A DNA stretch of 64,000 bases from Massilia frigida (GTDB lineage: Bacteria; Pseudomonadota; Gammaproteobacteria; Burkholderiales; Burkholderiaceae_D): assembly GCF_011682175.1 (NCBI RefSeq), contig NZ_WHJG01000028.1:1-64000 (forward strand), written 5' to 3'. Position 1 is the stretch's first letter. Every line of letters begins with the position of its first letter. The notes beneath the pieces are model-generated. The model ran no database searches, was not told the origin of the DNA, and saw only the letters and a program-made list of their open reading frames with translations. This document shows positions 7,778 to 16,577 of the stretch, piece by piece. Position numbers and translations under genes: made by a program.

Positions 7778-9256
7778 ATGTCCACGATACAAAACACTGC
7801 GTTCGCCGCGCCACCCGTCATCGCCGCGCGCCCCTGCGCGCCGGCCACGACCAGTTGCCGCGCGCTGTACGATACCCTCTCGCAGGCCGAGGTGCCTGCC
7901 AGCGCCAGCGCCGACGCCCAGGCCTACCTGGTCGGCCAGCTGGCCCGCGCCGCCGCGCAGCCTTGCGACCTGCCCGACTCGCCGGCCGGGCTGGACGCCT
8001 GGATCGCGCCGCGCAACGCCGCCATCGGCGCGCAGTACCAGCAATACCTGGCCGGCCGCCGCGATGGGGCCGCGCGCCGTTTCTTCACCAGCAAGGCGCA
8101 CGCGCTGTACTTCCTGCGCTGCGTGGCGCCGACCAAACTGGTGGACGGCGCCTGGCTGTATGGCGCCCTGCTACGCTGGCAGGAAATCGACTTCCGTCCG
8201 CTGGTCAAGACCTACGTCGAAGAACTGGGCGACGGCCTGCCCGACAAGAACCACGTGGTGCTGTACCAGCGCCTGCTCGACAACCACGGCTGCGCCGAAT
8301 GGGGCGACCTCGATGGCGCCCACTTCACCCAGGGCGCGCTGCAACTGGCGCTGGCGCACGCGGGCGAGAGCTTCCTGCCCGAGATGATCGGCTATAACCT
8401 CGGCTACGAACAACTGCCCCTGCACCTGCTCATCACCGCCTACGAATTGAACGAGCTGGGAATCGATCCGTATTACTTCACCCTGCACATCACGGTCGAC
8501 AACGGCTCGACCGGACACGCGCGCGACGCGGTCGACGCGCTGCAACGGCTCATGGCGCGCGCCGCCGAGCCGGCCGCGTTCTATCGCCGCGTGCGCGAAG
8601 GCTACAAGCTCAATGAGCTGGGCGAAAACACCAACTCGGTGATCGCCTCCTTCGACCTCGAAGAAGAACTGGTGCGCATCCTCGCGGCCAAGGCCGTGAC
8701 CGGACAGAATATGCACAGCGACTACTGCCGCGTGGCCGGCAAGACCATCAACGCCTGGCTGGCCGACCCGGAACAGATTGCCGGCCTGCTGCGCGCCTTC
8801 GAAAGCACCGGTTGGATAAAACGCGGCGCCGCGCCCGGGGAAAGCCGCTTCTGGGGCCTGCTGCAAGGCGACCATGCCGAGATGTTCGGGGTCTTTTCAA
8901 GCTACGAGCAGCAGGTGCTGGCCGACTGGATCGCCTTCCCCGCGCACGCCGCCGACGGCGCCAGCGCCGCGCCGCGCGTAGCCTCGTTCCGCGCGCGCCA
9001 GCGCGCACTGGCGCCGGCCCGCAGTGCGCCGCCGAAAGCCCATGGCGCGCGCGCCCTGATCCGCTATCCGTACGCCGGCCAGGCCGGCGAGCACGAGGCC
9101 GAAAACGACCAGCTGCGCCGTCTCGAACAAGCCGTCGCATTGGCGCCATCGACCAGCGCCGCCATGAAACTGCTGGTGGCGCACATGGCGCCGTCCAGAC
9201 ACCACACCGCCACCGGCCTGATGGCAACGCGCATGTTCGTGCGCCTGCTCGGCTGA
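7778..9256 (+). CDS. Iron-containing redox enzyme, haem-oxygenase-like fold
   Basis: 492 residues from the ATG at 7778; the frame is open upstream but without a good start. The central part matches the haem-oxygenase-like iron enzyme family (Pfam Haem_oxygenas_2): ESFLPEMIGYNLGYE, then ELNELGIDPYYFTLH and HITVDNGSTGHA, giving candidate metal ligands His237, Asp241 and His247, and the late MFGVFSSYEQQVLADWI. Relatives with this fold use a diiron centre to activate oxygen for N-oxygenation, C-C cleavage or desaturation of amino-acid-like substrates. It is first in a four-gene operon with an NPPY methyltransferase, cyanophycinase and cyanophycin synthetase, which suggests it modifies an amino acid or the peptide polymer. 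The reaction is unknown. The first 150 residues or so lack a recognised domain. Confidence 0.8.
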   Translation: MSTIQNTAFAAPPVIAARPCAPATTSCRALYDTLSQAEVPASASADAQAYLVGQLARAAAQPCDLPDSPAGLDAWIAPRNAAIGAQYQQYLAGRRDGAARRFFTSKAHALYFLRCVAPTKLVDGAWLYGALLRWQEIDFRPLVKTYVEELGDGLPDKNHVVLYQRLLDNHGCAEWGDLDGAHFTQGALQLALAHAGESFLPEMIGYNLGYEQLPLHLLITAYELNELGIDPYYFTLHITVDNGSTGHARDAVDALQRLMARAAEPAAFYRRVREGYKLNELGENTNSVIASFDLEEELVRILAAKAVTGQNMHSDYCRVAGKTINAWLADPEQIAGLLRAFESTGWIKRGAAPGESRFWGLLQGDHAEMFGVFSSYEQQVLADWIAFPAHAADGASAAPRVASFRARQRALAPARSAPPKAHGARALIRYPYAGQAGEHEAENDQLRRLEQAVALAPSTSAAMKLLVAHMAPSRHHTATGLMATRMFVRLLG

Positions 9257-9278
9257 CCAACACACCCACAGGAACCGC

Positions 9279-10289
9279 ATGAGCGCCTCCATTATCTCCA
9301 TCGACGGCCACCGGCTCGACCAGGCGCCGCCGATCGCCATCGCCAGCGAGCGGCGCAGGGCCGCGCTGCACGCGCTGGGCTGCGGCCTGAAGCAGCACGG
9401 CTACGCCTTCACCACCGTCACCCCGCTCACGCACAGCCGCGTCAACGCGCGTCTTGCCAACGGCTGGGCGCATGACCTGTCCGGCATTTTCGGCTGGAGC
9501 CGCGCCTTCAAGCCGGCCGTGGTCAACGCCACCCTGATGGACCTGATGCACGAAGCCGACGTGCTCAACCACGACAACGGCATGCTGCGCAGCGTGCTGC
9601 GCGCCTCCACCCTCGACGGCCAGCTGTACCTGCATTCGGCCTACCCGACCAATGCCGCCGACGCCGTGTTCTTCGGCCCCGACACCTACCGCTTCGTGCG
9701 CGCCATGCGTGCCTCGCTGGCGGCGCGCAGCGCCCCGGTCAAGCGCGCGGCGGACATCGGCTGCGGCGCGGGACCCGGCGCCATCACGATCGCCCTGGCC
9801 CATCCGGGCGCCAGCGTATTCGCAGCCGACATCAACCCGGCCGCGCTGGTGCTCACCGACATCAATGCGCGCATCGCCGGCGTCGACAACCTCACCCCCG
9901 TCGAGAGCAACCTGCTGGCCAGCGTCGACGGCCAGTTCGACCTGATCGTCGCCAACCCGCCCTACCTGATCGACCGCGAACAGCGCGCCTACCGCCACGG
10001 CGGCGGCGACCTGGGCGCCGGGCTGTCGGTGGCCATCGTCGACGAGGCCATAAAGCGCCTCGCGCCCGGCGGCACGCTGATGCTGTACACCGGCGCGGCC
10101 ATCGTGGCCAATGCCGATCCCTTCCGCCAGGCGGCCGAACCGCGCCTGCGCGCCGCCGGTTTTCACTGGACCTACGACGAAATCGACCCCGACGTGTTTG
10201 GCGAAGAACTCGACGAAGCGCCGTACGCGTACGCCGACCGGATCGCGGCGGTGTGGCTGTGCGCCACCCGTCCCGACGGCGGCGCATGA
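9279..10289 (+). CDS. Class I SAM-dependent methyltransferase of the PrmC/NPPY type
   Basis: 336 residues; GGAA lies a few bases before the ATG, 22 bp after the preceding gene. The SAM-binding motif I is ADIGCGAGPGA (residues 158-168), an acidic strand follows (FAADINPAAL), and the catalytic motif is NPPY (226-229). NPPY is typical of enzymes that methylate planar amide or amine nitrogens, such as glutamine N5 or adenine N6. About 150 N-terminal residues precede the Rossmann domain and may bind substrate. Its stop overlaps the start of the cyanophycinase gene (ATGA), so the two are translationally coupled. A role in methylating the operon's peptide product is inferred; a housekeeping protein or RNA target is the alternative. 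Confidence 0.85.
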   Translation: MSASIISIDGHRLDQAPPIAIASERRRAALHALGCGLKQHGYAFTTVTPLTHSRVNARLANGWAHDLSGIFGWSRAFKPAVVNATLMDLMHEADVLNHDNGMLRSVLRASTLDGQLYLHSAYPTNAADAVFFGPDTYRFVRAMRASLAARSAPVKRAADIGCGAGPGAITIALAHPGASVFAADINPAALVLTDINARIAGVDNLTPVESNLLASVDGQFDLIVANPPYLIDREQRAYRHGGGDLGAGLSVAIVDEAIKRLAPGGTLMLYTGAAIVANADPFRQAAEPRLRAAGFHWTYDEIDPDVFGEELDEAPYAYADRIAAVWLCATRPDGGA

Positions 10290-11143
10290 GCGGGCCGGCC
10301 CAAGCCGGCACGCGTCGCGCCAGCCTGCTGATCATCGGCGGCGGCGAAGACCGCGAACACGACATGCAGATCCTGGAGCGCTTCGTCGCCCTGTGCGGCG
10401 GGCCGGACAAGCGCATCGTGGTGCTGACGGCGGCGAGCCGCGTGCCCGCCAAAATGTGGACCATCTACGACGCCGCGTTCGGCGGCATGAACGTCGGCAG
10501 CCGCAAGCCGGTGCACGTCGCCAGCCGCCTTGAGGCCAACGACGCCGCCATGGCCGCCGAGGTGGCCATGGCGGACGGCATCTTCCTGACCGGCGGCGAC
10601 CAGAAACGCTTGCTGGCCCAGGCCGGCGGAACCCGGCTGGACGAAGCGCTGCACGCGGCCCTTGCGCGCGGCGCCTGCATCGCCGGCACCAGCGCAGGGG
10701 CGTCTGCCATGTCGGCCCACATGCTGGCCGACGGCAAAGCCGACCTGCATCCGGAAAAAGGCGCGGTCAGCCTGGGCGCCGGCCTCGGCTTCTTGCCGCG
10801 CGTGGTGATCGACCAGCACTTCTCGCAGCGCCACCGGCTGGCGCGCCTGCTGACCGTGGTCGCGCAAAACCCGTATCTGCTCGGCGTGGGCATCGATGAA
10901 GACACGGCGCTGCTGATCGAGGCCGGCGGCAGCATCGAGATCCTGGGCGCCGGCGCCGTCACCGTCGTCGATGGCCGCCACATGGTCTCGAACGTGGCCG
11001 ACATCCGCAACCGCGCGGTGCCCGAAATGGTGGATGTGCGCCTCCACCTGCTGCCATCCGGTTCCCGCTACGGCGCGGCGGGCGACAGCGCCACACCAGC
11101 CGCCTTCAGCGACTTTTTGAACATCGTTACCAACATCGCGTAA
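10286..11143 (+). CDS. cphB: Cyanophycinase (peptidase family S51)
   Basis: 285 residues. Cyanophycinase is an exo-acting serine peptidase that releases beta-Asp-Arg dipeptides from cyanophycin. The nucleophile elbow is GTSAGAS (Ser136), with DQHFSQRHR (His178 region) downstream and the GGGEDRE and FLTGGDQ segments of the family present. No signal peptide is visible, so this is the intracellular form. The start overlaps the methyltransferase stop by four bases, and the synthetase gene starts 5 bp after its stop. Making and degrading enzymes in one transcript point to turnover of a storage polymer, or to trimming of a polymer that the two upstream enzymes modify. Confidence 0.92.
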   Translation: MSGPAQAGTRRASLLIIGGGEDREHDMQILERFVALCGGPDKRIVVLTAASRVPAKMWTIYDAAFGGMNVGSRKPVHVASRLEANDAAMAAEVAMADGIFLTGGDQKRLLAQAGGTRLDEALHAALARGACIAGTSAGASAMSAHMLADGKADLHPEKGAVSLGAGLGFLPRVVIDQHFSQRHRLARLLTVVAQNPYLLGVGIDEDTALLIEAGGSIEILGAGAVTVVDGRHMVSNVADIRNRAVPEMVDVRLHLLPSGSRYGAAGDSATPAAFSDFLNIVTNIA

Positions 11144-11148
11144 ACAAC

Positions 11149-13758
11149 ATGAACATCATCGAACAGCGCATCCTGCGCGGCCCCAATCGCTGGTCCCGGC
11201 TGGCCTGCCTGCAAACCATCGTCGATGCCGGCGAACTGGCGGGCATCGTCCCCACTGACATTCCCCATCTTGCCGATGCACTGCATGCACAATTGCCCGG
11301 CATGGCCACCCGGCGCGGCTACGCAAGCCTGGCGCACGCGGTCGAACAGGTGGCGCTGGAACTGCAAAACATGGCCGGTACGCCGGTCAGCCTTGGCTTG
11401 ACCAGCAAAGTCGATGCGACCCAGTGGCGCATCGTAGTCGCTTACCAGCGCGAGCAGGTCGCCGTCGAGGCGATGGCCCTGGCGCTCGACATGGTGCGGG
11501 CAATGGCGCGCGGCGAAGCGCACGACTGGAGCGAACGCCTGGCAGCGCTGCGGGAAGTGGCCGAACGCGGCGCCATCGGCACCAGCACGGCCGCCGTGGT
11601 CAACGCGGCGCTCGCGCGCGGCATTCCGGCACTACGCCTGACCGACGAAGCCAATCTGTTCCAGCTTGGCTGGGGCAGCCGCCAGAAGCGCCTCCAGGCC
11701 ACCGTCACGGGCGACACCTCCACCATCGCGGTCGGCATCGCCAGCGACAAGCAGCTGACCAAGTCCCTGCTCGACCAGGGCGGTATTCCGGTGCCCAAGG
11801 GTGGCGTGGCCACCACGGCCGATGACGCGCTGGCGCTGGCAACGCGCCTGCGCTTTCCCGTCACCGTCAAACCGCTCGACGCCAACCAGGGCAAGGGCGT
11901 CACCACCGAATGCGCCGATGCCGCCACGGTGCGCACCGCCTTCGATTTCGCGCGCCAGTACGGCCGCCGCGTCATCGTCGAACGCTTCATCGAAGGGCGC
12001 GACTACCGGCTGCTGGTCACCGGCGGCAAGCTCGCCGCCGCCTCGCTGCGCCGCCCTCCTTCGGTCACCGGCGACGGCGCCTCGACCGTGCGCGAACTGG
12101 TCGATCTTGAAAACCGCAATCCGGCGCGCGGCGAGGGCCATGCCAACATCCTCACCCGCCTGCGCCTCGACGAACTGGCGCTGGCACTGCTGGCGAAACA
12201 GGGCTTCACAGCCGATTCGGTGGTGCCGGCCGGCGCCGAGGTGCGATTGCGCGGCAACGCCAACCTGTCCACCGGCGGCACCGCCGAAGACGTCACCGGC
12301 AAGGTGCACCCATCCACCCGCGAGATGTGCATCCGCGCCGCCCAACTCATCGGACTGGACGTGGCGGGCATCGACGTGATCTGCGCTGACATTTCGCTGT
12401 GCCTGCGCGAGCAGCGCGGCGCCGTGATCGAAGTGAACGCCGCTCCCGGCATCCGCATGCACGAATACCCGAGCCACGGCCAGGCGCGCAACGCCGGCGA
12501 CGCGATCGTGGAGGCGATGTTCGGCGACAGTGACGGCCGCATTCCCGTCATCGCCGTCACCGGCACCAACGGCAAGACCACGACCTCGCTGATGATCGCG
12601 CACGCCGCGCGGCTGGCCGGCCTGCGCACCGGGGTGACCACCACCGAGGGCGTCTTCATCGACGGCCACCGGATCATCGACGGCGACTGCGCCGGCTACC
12701 ATTCGGCGCGCACCCTGCTCGCCACCCCGGGCGTCGATATCGCCGTGCTGGAAACGGCACGCGGCGGCATCTTGAAGCGCGGCCTGGCCTTCGACCGCTG
12801 CGCGGTGGCGGTGGTGCTCAACGTCTCGGCCGACCATCTGGGGCTCGACGGCGTCGAGACGGTGGCCGAACTGGCGGCAATCAAGGCGGTGGTGGCCAAT
12901 AGCGCCGCGCGTGCAGTGGTGCTCAATGCCGACGACCACCTGTGCGTGGCGATGAGCGCCCAGGTATCGGCCGATGTGGAACGCATCTTCTTTTCCATGG
13001 ACCCGGACAACCCGGTCCTGCTGCGCCACCTCGGCAACGGCGGACGCGCCGCGTACTTCCAGGACAATGCGCTGATCCTGGAAGACGGCTCGCGCAGGCT
13101 GGAACTGCTGCGCGCCGAGCGCATGCCGGCCAGCCTGCACGGCCACGCGCGCTACAACGTCGCCAATGCGCTGGCGGCGGCCGCCGCCCTGATGGGGGCC
13201 GGCTTCACCCCTGCGCAGACCGTCGCGGCGCTGTCCACCTTCGTGTCCGACCGCGACAGCAATCCGCTGCGCTCGAACGTCTACAGCGCGCGCGGCGTGA
13301 CCATCGTGGTCGATTACGCACACAACCCGGCGGCCTACGCGGCCATGGCGTCGATGGCGCAGTCGCTCTCTAGCGGACGCCGCATCGCCGTACTCACCTG
13401 CCCCGGCGACCGGCGCGACGCCGACCTGCTCGACATCGGCCACACCTGCGCCGAAGGATTCGACGAACTGTTCGTGTACGAAGCCGATCCGCGCGGACGC
13501 GCCAGCGGCGAGACGGCGCGCACCATTCTCGATGGCGCGCGCCGCGCCGGGAAACAAGAACACCTGCTGCACGCCATCGTGCCGGTCAGCGATGCCTTCA
13601 CGGCGGCGATGGAGCGCTGCCAGCCGGGCGACGTGCTGGTATTCGCCTGCGGATCAAGCGCCAGCGCGCTGCGCGAAACGGCGCGCTACGTCGATTCGCC
13701 TGCGGCTGCGCCTGCTCCCGCGCCATCAGTACATCAGGCGACCGTCCCGCTTGAATAA
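11149..13758 (+). CDS. cphA: Cyanophycin synthetase family ATP-grasp/Mur-ligase enzyme
   Basis: 869 residues, the length of full CphA1 enzymes. CphA adds Asp to the polymer backbone and then Arg to the Asp side chain, one ATP each. Domain order is as expected: an N-terminal domain opening with LRGPNRWS, an ATP-grasp domain (VTVKPLDANQGKGVTT, RRVIVERFIEGRDYRLLV, IEVNAAPGIRMHEYP; about residues 200-460), and a Mur-ligase domain with P-loop GTNGKTTT (from residue 472), ETARGGILKRGL and NVSADHLGL. The Mur segment around GDCAGYHSAR differs from the forms I know best, so the amino acids used should not be assumed. A Pro/Ala-rich tail ends the protein. The 3' end overlaps the convergent substrate-binding protein gene by 33 bp. 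No second cphA copy is present. Confidence 0.9.
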   Translation: MNIIEQRILRGPNRWSRLACLQTIVDAGELAGIVPTDIPHLADALHAQLPGMATRRGYASLAHAVEQVALELQNMAGTPVSLGLTSKVDATQWRIVVAYQREQVAVEAMALALDMVRAMARGEAHDWSERLAALREVAERGAIGTSTAAVVNAALARGIPALRLTDEANLFQLGWGSRQKRLQATVTGDTSTIAVGIASDKQLTKSLLDQGGIPVPKGGVATTADDALALATRLRFPVTVKPLDANQGKGVTTECADAATVRTAFDFARQYGRRVIVERFIEGRDYRLLVTGGKLAAASLRRPPSVTGDGASTVRELVDLENRNPARGEGHANILTRLRLDELALALLAKQGFTADSVVPAGAEVRLRGNANLSTGGTAEDVTGKVHPSTREMCIRAAQLIGLDVAGIDVICADISLCLREQRGAVIEVNAAPGIRMHEYPSHGQARNAGDAIVEAMFGDSDGRIPVIAVTGTNGKTTTSLMIAHAARLAGLRTGVTTTEGVFIDGHRIIDGDCAGYHSARTLLATPGVDIAVLETARGGILKRGLAFDRCAVAVVLNVSADHLGLDGVETVAELAAIKAVVANSAARAVVLNADDHLCVAMSAQVSADVERIFFSMDPDNPVLLRHLGNGGRAAYFQDNALILEDGSRRLELLRAERMPASLHGHARYNVANALAAAAALMGAGFTPAQTVAALSTFVSDRDSNPLRSNVYSARGVTIVVDYAHNPAAYAAMASMAQSLSSGRRIAVLTCPGDRRDADLLDIGHTCAEGFDELFVYEADPRGRASGETARTILDGARRAGKQEHLLHAIVPVSDAFTAAMERCQPGDVLVFACGSSASALRETARYVDSPAAAPAPAPSVHQATVPLE

Positions 13759-14838
13759 GGCGATGTCGACGAATTCGGACATGGTGCTCTTGCGGTCGGA
13801 CGACTGGAGCGTCATGCCGCCGATGTCGAACGGGGTATGGCTGGCAGCCATCGTCTGCAGGCCGCCGCGCCCGGCCGCCTCCATCTGGATCACCTTCACC
13901 AGCGTCTTGGCGACGGCGAAGCCTTCGAGCGTGATGGCCGATACCGGCTCGTCGCGGAATTTTTTCATCATGTCGATGTGCTCGGACTGAAGCCTCGATG
14001 CGGTACTGCCCGGATTGGGCACCACCTGCGAAAACACGGTCCACTCGGTGGCGCGGGCACCGGCGATTTCGCTCAGCGTGGCCAGGTTGATCAGCGAGGT
14101 ACCGGCGACAAAGGTGCTCGCATCATGCTTGCGGAAAGCCTTGAGGAACTGCGAGGCACCGATGGTATCGGCGATCATCAGTACCACCTTCGCACCCGAG
14201 GCACTCAACTGCCTGGCGTCGGCCTCGATATTGGCCGACACGCGCACGGTGCCGGCCAGGGTCATGCCGCGCTTGCGCACTTCCTCGGCCACCATCTGGT
14301 AGGTTTTCTGGTTTTGCGGCGTGTCCTGGAGGACGATGCCGATTTTTTTAAGTCCCAGCTTGTCGAAGTAACCGAGGATGAACTGGCACTCGCGCTCCAT
14401 GCTCGGACGCCAGAAGATCACGCGCCCGCGCGGCGCGGCGAAAGCGTCGGTCAGCGGTGCAAACAGCACGTGGCGCGAGTCGGCAAAGGCCGGCGCGGCC
14501 AGGATCGCCTGGGTCGATTCGGGTCCGATGGCGCCGAGCAGGTAGTGGGCGCGGTCCTGCTGGATCAGGGTAGCGGCCAGCCTGGCCGATTCGGCCGCCA
14601 CGCCGCGGTCGTCGCGCACGGTGTAGACGATCTTCCTGCCGTTGATGCCGCCCTTGACGTTGATGCTGTCGAAATAGGTGGTGATGCCGGCCACGTAATC
14701 GCGGCCGATACTGCCATTCGGACCGGACAAATCGATGGCGTGGCCGATCACGATCTGCCCGGCGGCGCCGGCGTTTGTCGCCAGCAGGGTTAAACAGACG
14801 CTCATTGCCAGCCACAGGGCACGGATACAGGACTTCAC
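13726..14838 (-). CDS. ABC transporter substrate-binding protein, branched-chain amino acid type
   Basis: 370 residues from a GTG start. A signal peptide ends near TNAGA, and the mature part begins QIVIGHAIDLSGPNG, the classic opening of Leu/Ile/Val-type periplasmic binding proteins (Peripla_BP_6). VRDDRG, GAIGPESTQAIL and GIVLQDTPQNQKTYQ continue the fold. No permease or ATPase gene lies beside it, so it either serves a remote transporter or acts as a sensor subunit. It is convergent with the cyanophycin synthetase gene and divergent from rtcB. Ligand unknown; relatives bind amino acids, amides or aromatic acids. Confidence 0.85.
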   Translation of the reverse strand: MKSCIRALWLAMSVCLTLLATNAGAAGQIVIGHAIDLSGPNGSIGRDYVAGITTYFDSINVKGGINGRKIVYTVRDDRGVAAESARLAATLIQQDRAHYLLGAIGPESTQAILAAPAFADSRHVLFAPLTDAFAAPRGRVIFWRPSMERECQFILGYFDKLGLKKIGIVLQDTPQNQKTYQMVAEEVRKRGMTLAGTVRVSANIEADARQLSASGAKVVLMIADTIGASQFLKAFRKHDASTFVAGTSLINLATLSEIAGARATEWTVFSQVVPNPGSTASRLQSEHIDMMKKFRDEPVSAITLEGFAVAKTLVKVIQMEAAGRGGLQTMAASHTPFDIGGMTLQSSDRKSTMSEFVDIALFKRDGRLMY

Positions 14839-14964
14839 GGTCGACTCTCGGGGGTGAAAACCGCGATGGTACGCAACAGGTATGACAGGGCGATGACTTG
14901 CTGCAACTATGATTTCGTTTTCACCTCGATCATATCGAAATGACCATGGTTGCCGGCATCCTGC

Positions 14965-15038
14965 TATAATTTCCCCTCTTCGTTGTATTGGCTGCTGCCT
15001 CTGAAGAAACCACCTTTTCGAAGGTGCGTTTTTCTTCG
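14965..15038 (+). promoter_or_regulatory. rtcB promoter -10 box and terminator-like leader hairpin
   Basis: A perfect -10 box TATAAT lies at 14965-14970. The leader then contains CACCTT-TTCG-AAGGTG (15011-15026), a stem closed by a UUCG tetraloop. Outer pairing of GAAGAAA (about 15003-15009) with the later TTTCTTC extends it, and a T run follows directly. The structure has the form of an intrinsic terminator but lies between the likely transcription start and the rtcB ATG at 15057, with no plus-strand gene upstream for it to terminate. Confidence 0.55.
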
Positions 15039-15056
15039 TCCCTTGAAAGCAGCCAA

Positions 15057-16484
15057 ATGAGCACTACAGTATCGGCCAAACGCCTGGCCAAAGCCCTTGC
15101 CTCCCACCATATCTTCGCCGAACGCGAAGGCAATATCCTGCGCGTGCAGTCGACCTTGCGCTCCGACGTGCGCGCCGAAATCCTGCTGCCCGACAGCCTG
15201 CCGCTCGAAGCGAAGGCGGTCAGCCAGCTGCTGGCGTTCGCCGGCATGCGCCATCCGCATGGCGGGCATGTCTGCCGCGCCTGCGCCACGCCCGACTTCC
15301 ACCCCGGCGCGCCGGTCCCGGTCGGCAGCATCCTCGTCACCAACCATGACTTCGTGGTGCCCGAATCGATCGGGCGCGACATCAACTGCGGCATGCGCCT
15401 GCACGTGCTCGACGTGCCGCTCGAACGCTTTTTGGCGCACAAGGAGCGCCTGGTGGCGCTGCTCAGGGGCGACCTGCTGGAAGCGGCGCGCAACGTGCCG
15501 ACCACGCCGGCGGCCATGACGGCGCTGTTTTCCGACGGCCTGGGTGCCTTCTGGCGCGCCATGCGCAACACGCGCGAAGGCCTGTTCGCGCACATCGACT
15601 TCGCCCAGGTCGAAGCGGAGACGGGGCGCCTGTTCGCGGCCTCGCACATCGCCGGCAACGCGCACTATGCGCCGGAAGCACTGCAGGATACGCGCCGCGG
15701 CCTGCTGCGCGACCCCGGCCTGGCCACGCTCGGCGCCGGCAATCACTTCTGCGAGTTTCAATATGTGTCGCAGGTGCTGGACCGCCACCGCGCCTTTGAA
15801 CTGGGCGTGCGCCCGGGCCAACTTGCGCTGATGGTGCACAGTGGCTCGCGCGACGTCGGGTCGTACATTGGCACGCGCTGGATGGACCGCGCCAAGGCCG
15901 AGTGGCCCTCCGGCGTGAAGCATCCGGAGTCCGGCCTGTATGGCCTGTGCGGGCCGCTGGCCGCCGAATACCTGACGGCGATGCACGCCGCCGCCCACTA
16001 CGCCGATGCCAACCGGGCGCTGATCGTGGAACTGGTGCGCCAGCGCATCCGCCAGGTGTTCGGCGACCAGTCGATGCCGCTGGTGTGCGACGTGCCGCAC
16101 AATATTGTGCTCAGCGAAGCGGGCGGCAATGTGCACCGCAAGGGCGCCACGCCGGCGCATGCGGGGCAGCCGCTGCTCATTCCCGGCTCGATGGGCGACG
16201 ATTCGTATCTGCTCGACGGACTCGGTCATGAACGCTGGGCCAGTTCGGCCAGCCATGGCGCCGGCCGCGCGGTGTCGCGCATGGAGATGGCGTGGAAGTC
16301 GAAACATGACGCGGGCACGGGCAGTGCGCGCCAGTTCGAGTGCATCACGCTGCGCGAGGAACGCCGCATCGAAGAGGCGCCGGGCGCCTACAAGCCGATC
16401 GGGCCGGTGATCGAATCGCAGGTGGAAGAAGGACTGGTACGCCCGATCGCCAAGCTGTCCCCGTTGCTGACCTTCAAGGCGTGA
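15057..16484 (+). CDS. rtcB: RtcB family RNA ligase
   Basis: 475 residues from the ATG at 15057. RtcB joins RNA ends bearing 2',3'-cyclic or 3'-phosphate to 5'-OH ends, using GTP and manganese, in tRNA healing and RNA repair. The metal and active-site motifs are in order: DINCGMRL, GAGNHFCEF, VHSGSRDVGSYIG, HRKGATPA, PGSMGDDSYLL and SHGAGR, whose His (about residue 399) is the guanylylated residue in characterised enzymes. Neither rtcA nor an archease gene is adjacent, so it is a solitary RtcB. A hairpin with a U run in the leader may attenuate its expression. Confidence 0.92.
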   Translation: MSTTVSAKRLAKALASHHIFAEREGNILRVQSTLRSDVRAEILLPDSLPLEAKAVSQLLAFAGMRHPHGGHVCRACATPDFHPGAPVPVGSILVTNHDFVVPESIGRDINCGMRLHVLDVPLERFLAHKERLVALLRGDLLEAARNVPTTPAAMTALFSDGLGAFWRAMRNTREGLFAHIDFAQVEAETGRLFAASHIAGNAHYAPEALQDTRRGLLRDPGLATLGAGNHFCEFQYVSQVLDRHRAFELGVRPGQLALMVHSGSRDVGSYIGTRWMDRAKAEWPSGVKHPESGLYGLCGPLAAEYLTAMHAAAHYADANRALIVELVRQRIRQVFGDQSMPLVCDVPHNIVLSEAGGNVHRKGATPAHAGQPLLIPGSMGDDSYLLDGLGHERWASSASHGAGRAVSRMEMAWKSKHDAGTGSARQFECITLREERRIEEAPGAYKPIGPVIESQVEEGLVRPIAKLSPLLTFKA

Positions 16485-16577
16485 ACGTGGCGCTGAACGA
16501 TGCGCCGCCGCGTTCAAACCGTGGCGTCGCGGCGCGAGCGGCGCAGGACCGGCGAGCCAGCTGCCCGCCGGCCGTTT

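Noticed and set aside
14853-14925. GGTGAAAAC / GTTTTCACC inverted repeat between the binding-protein gene and rtcB
   Set aside because: A 9-bp dyad with 55 bp between arms is expected by chance at low rate and has no second support; not called as an operator.
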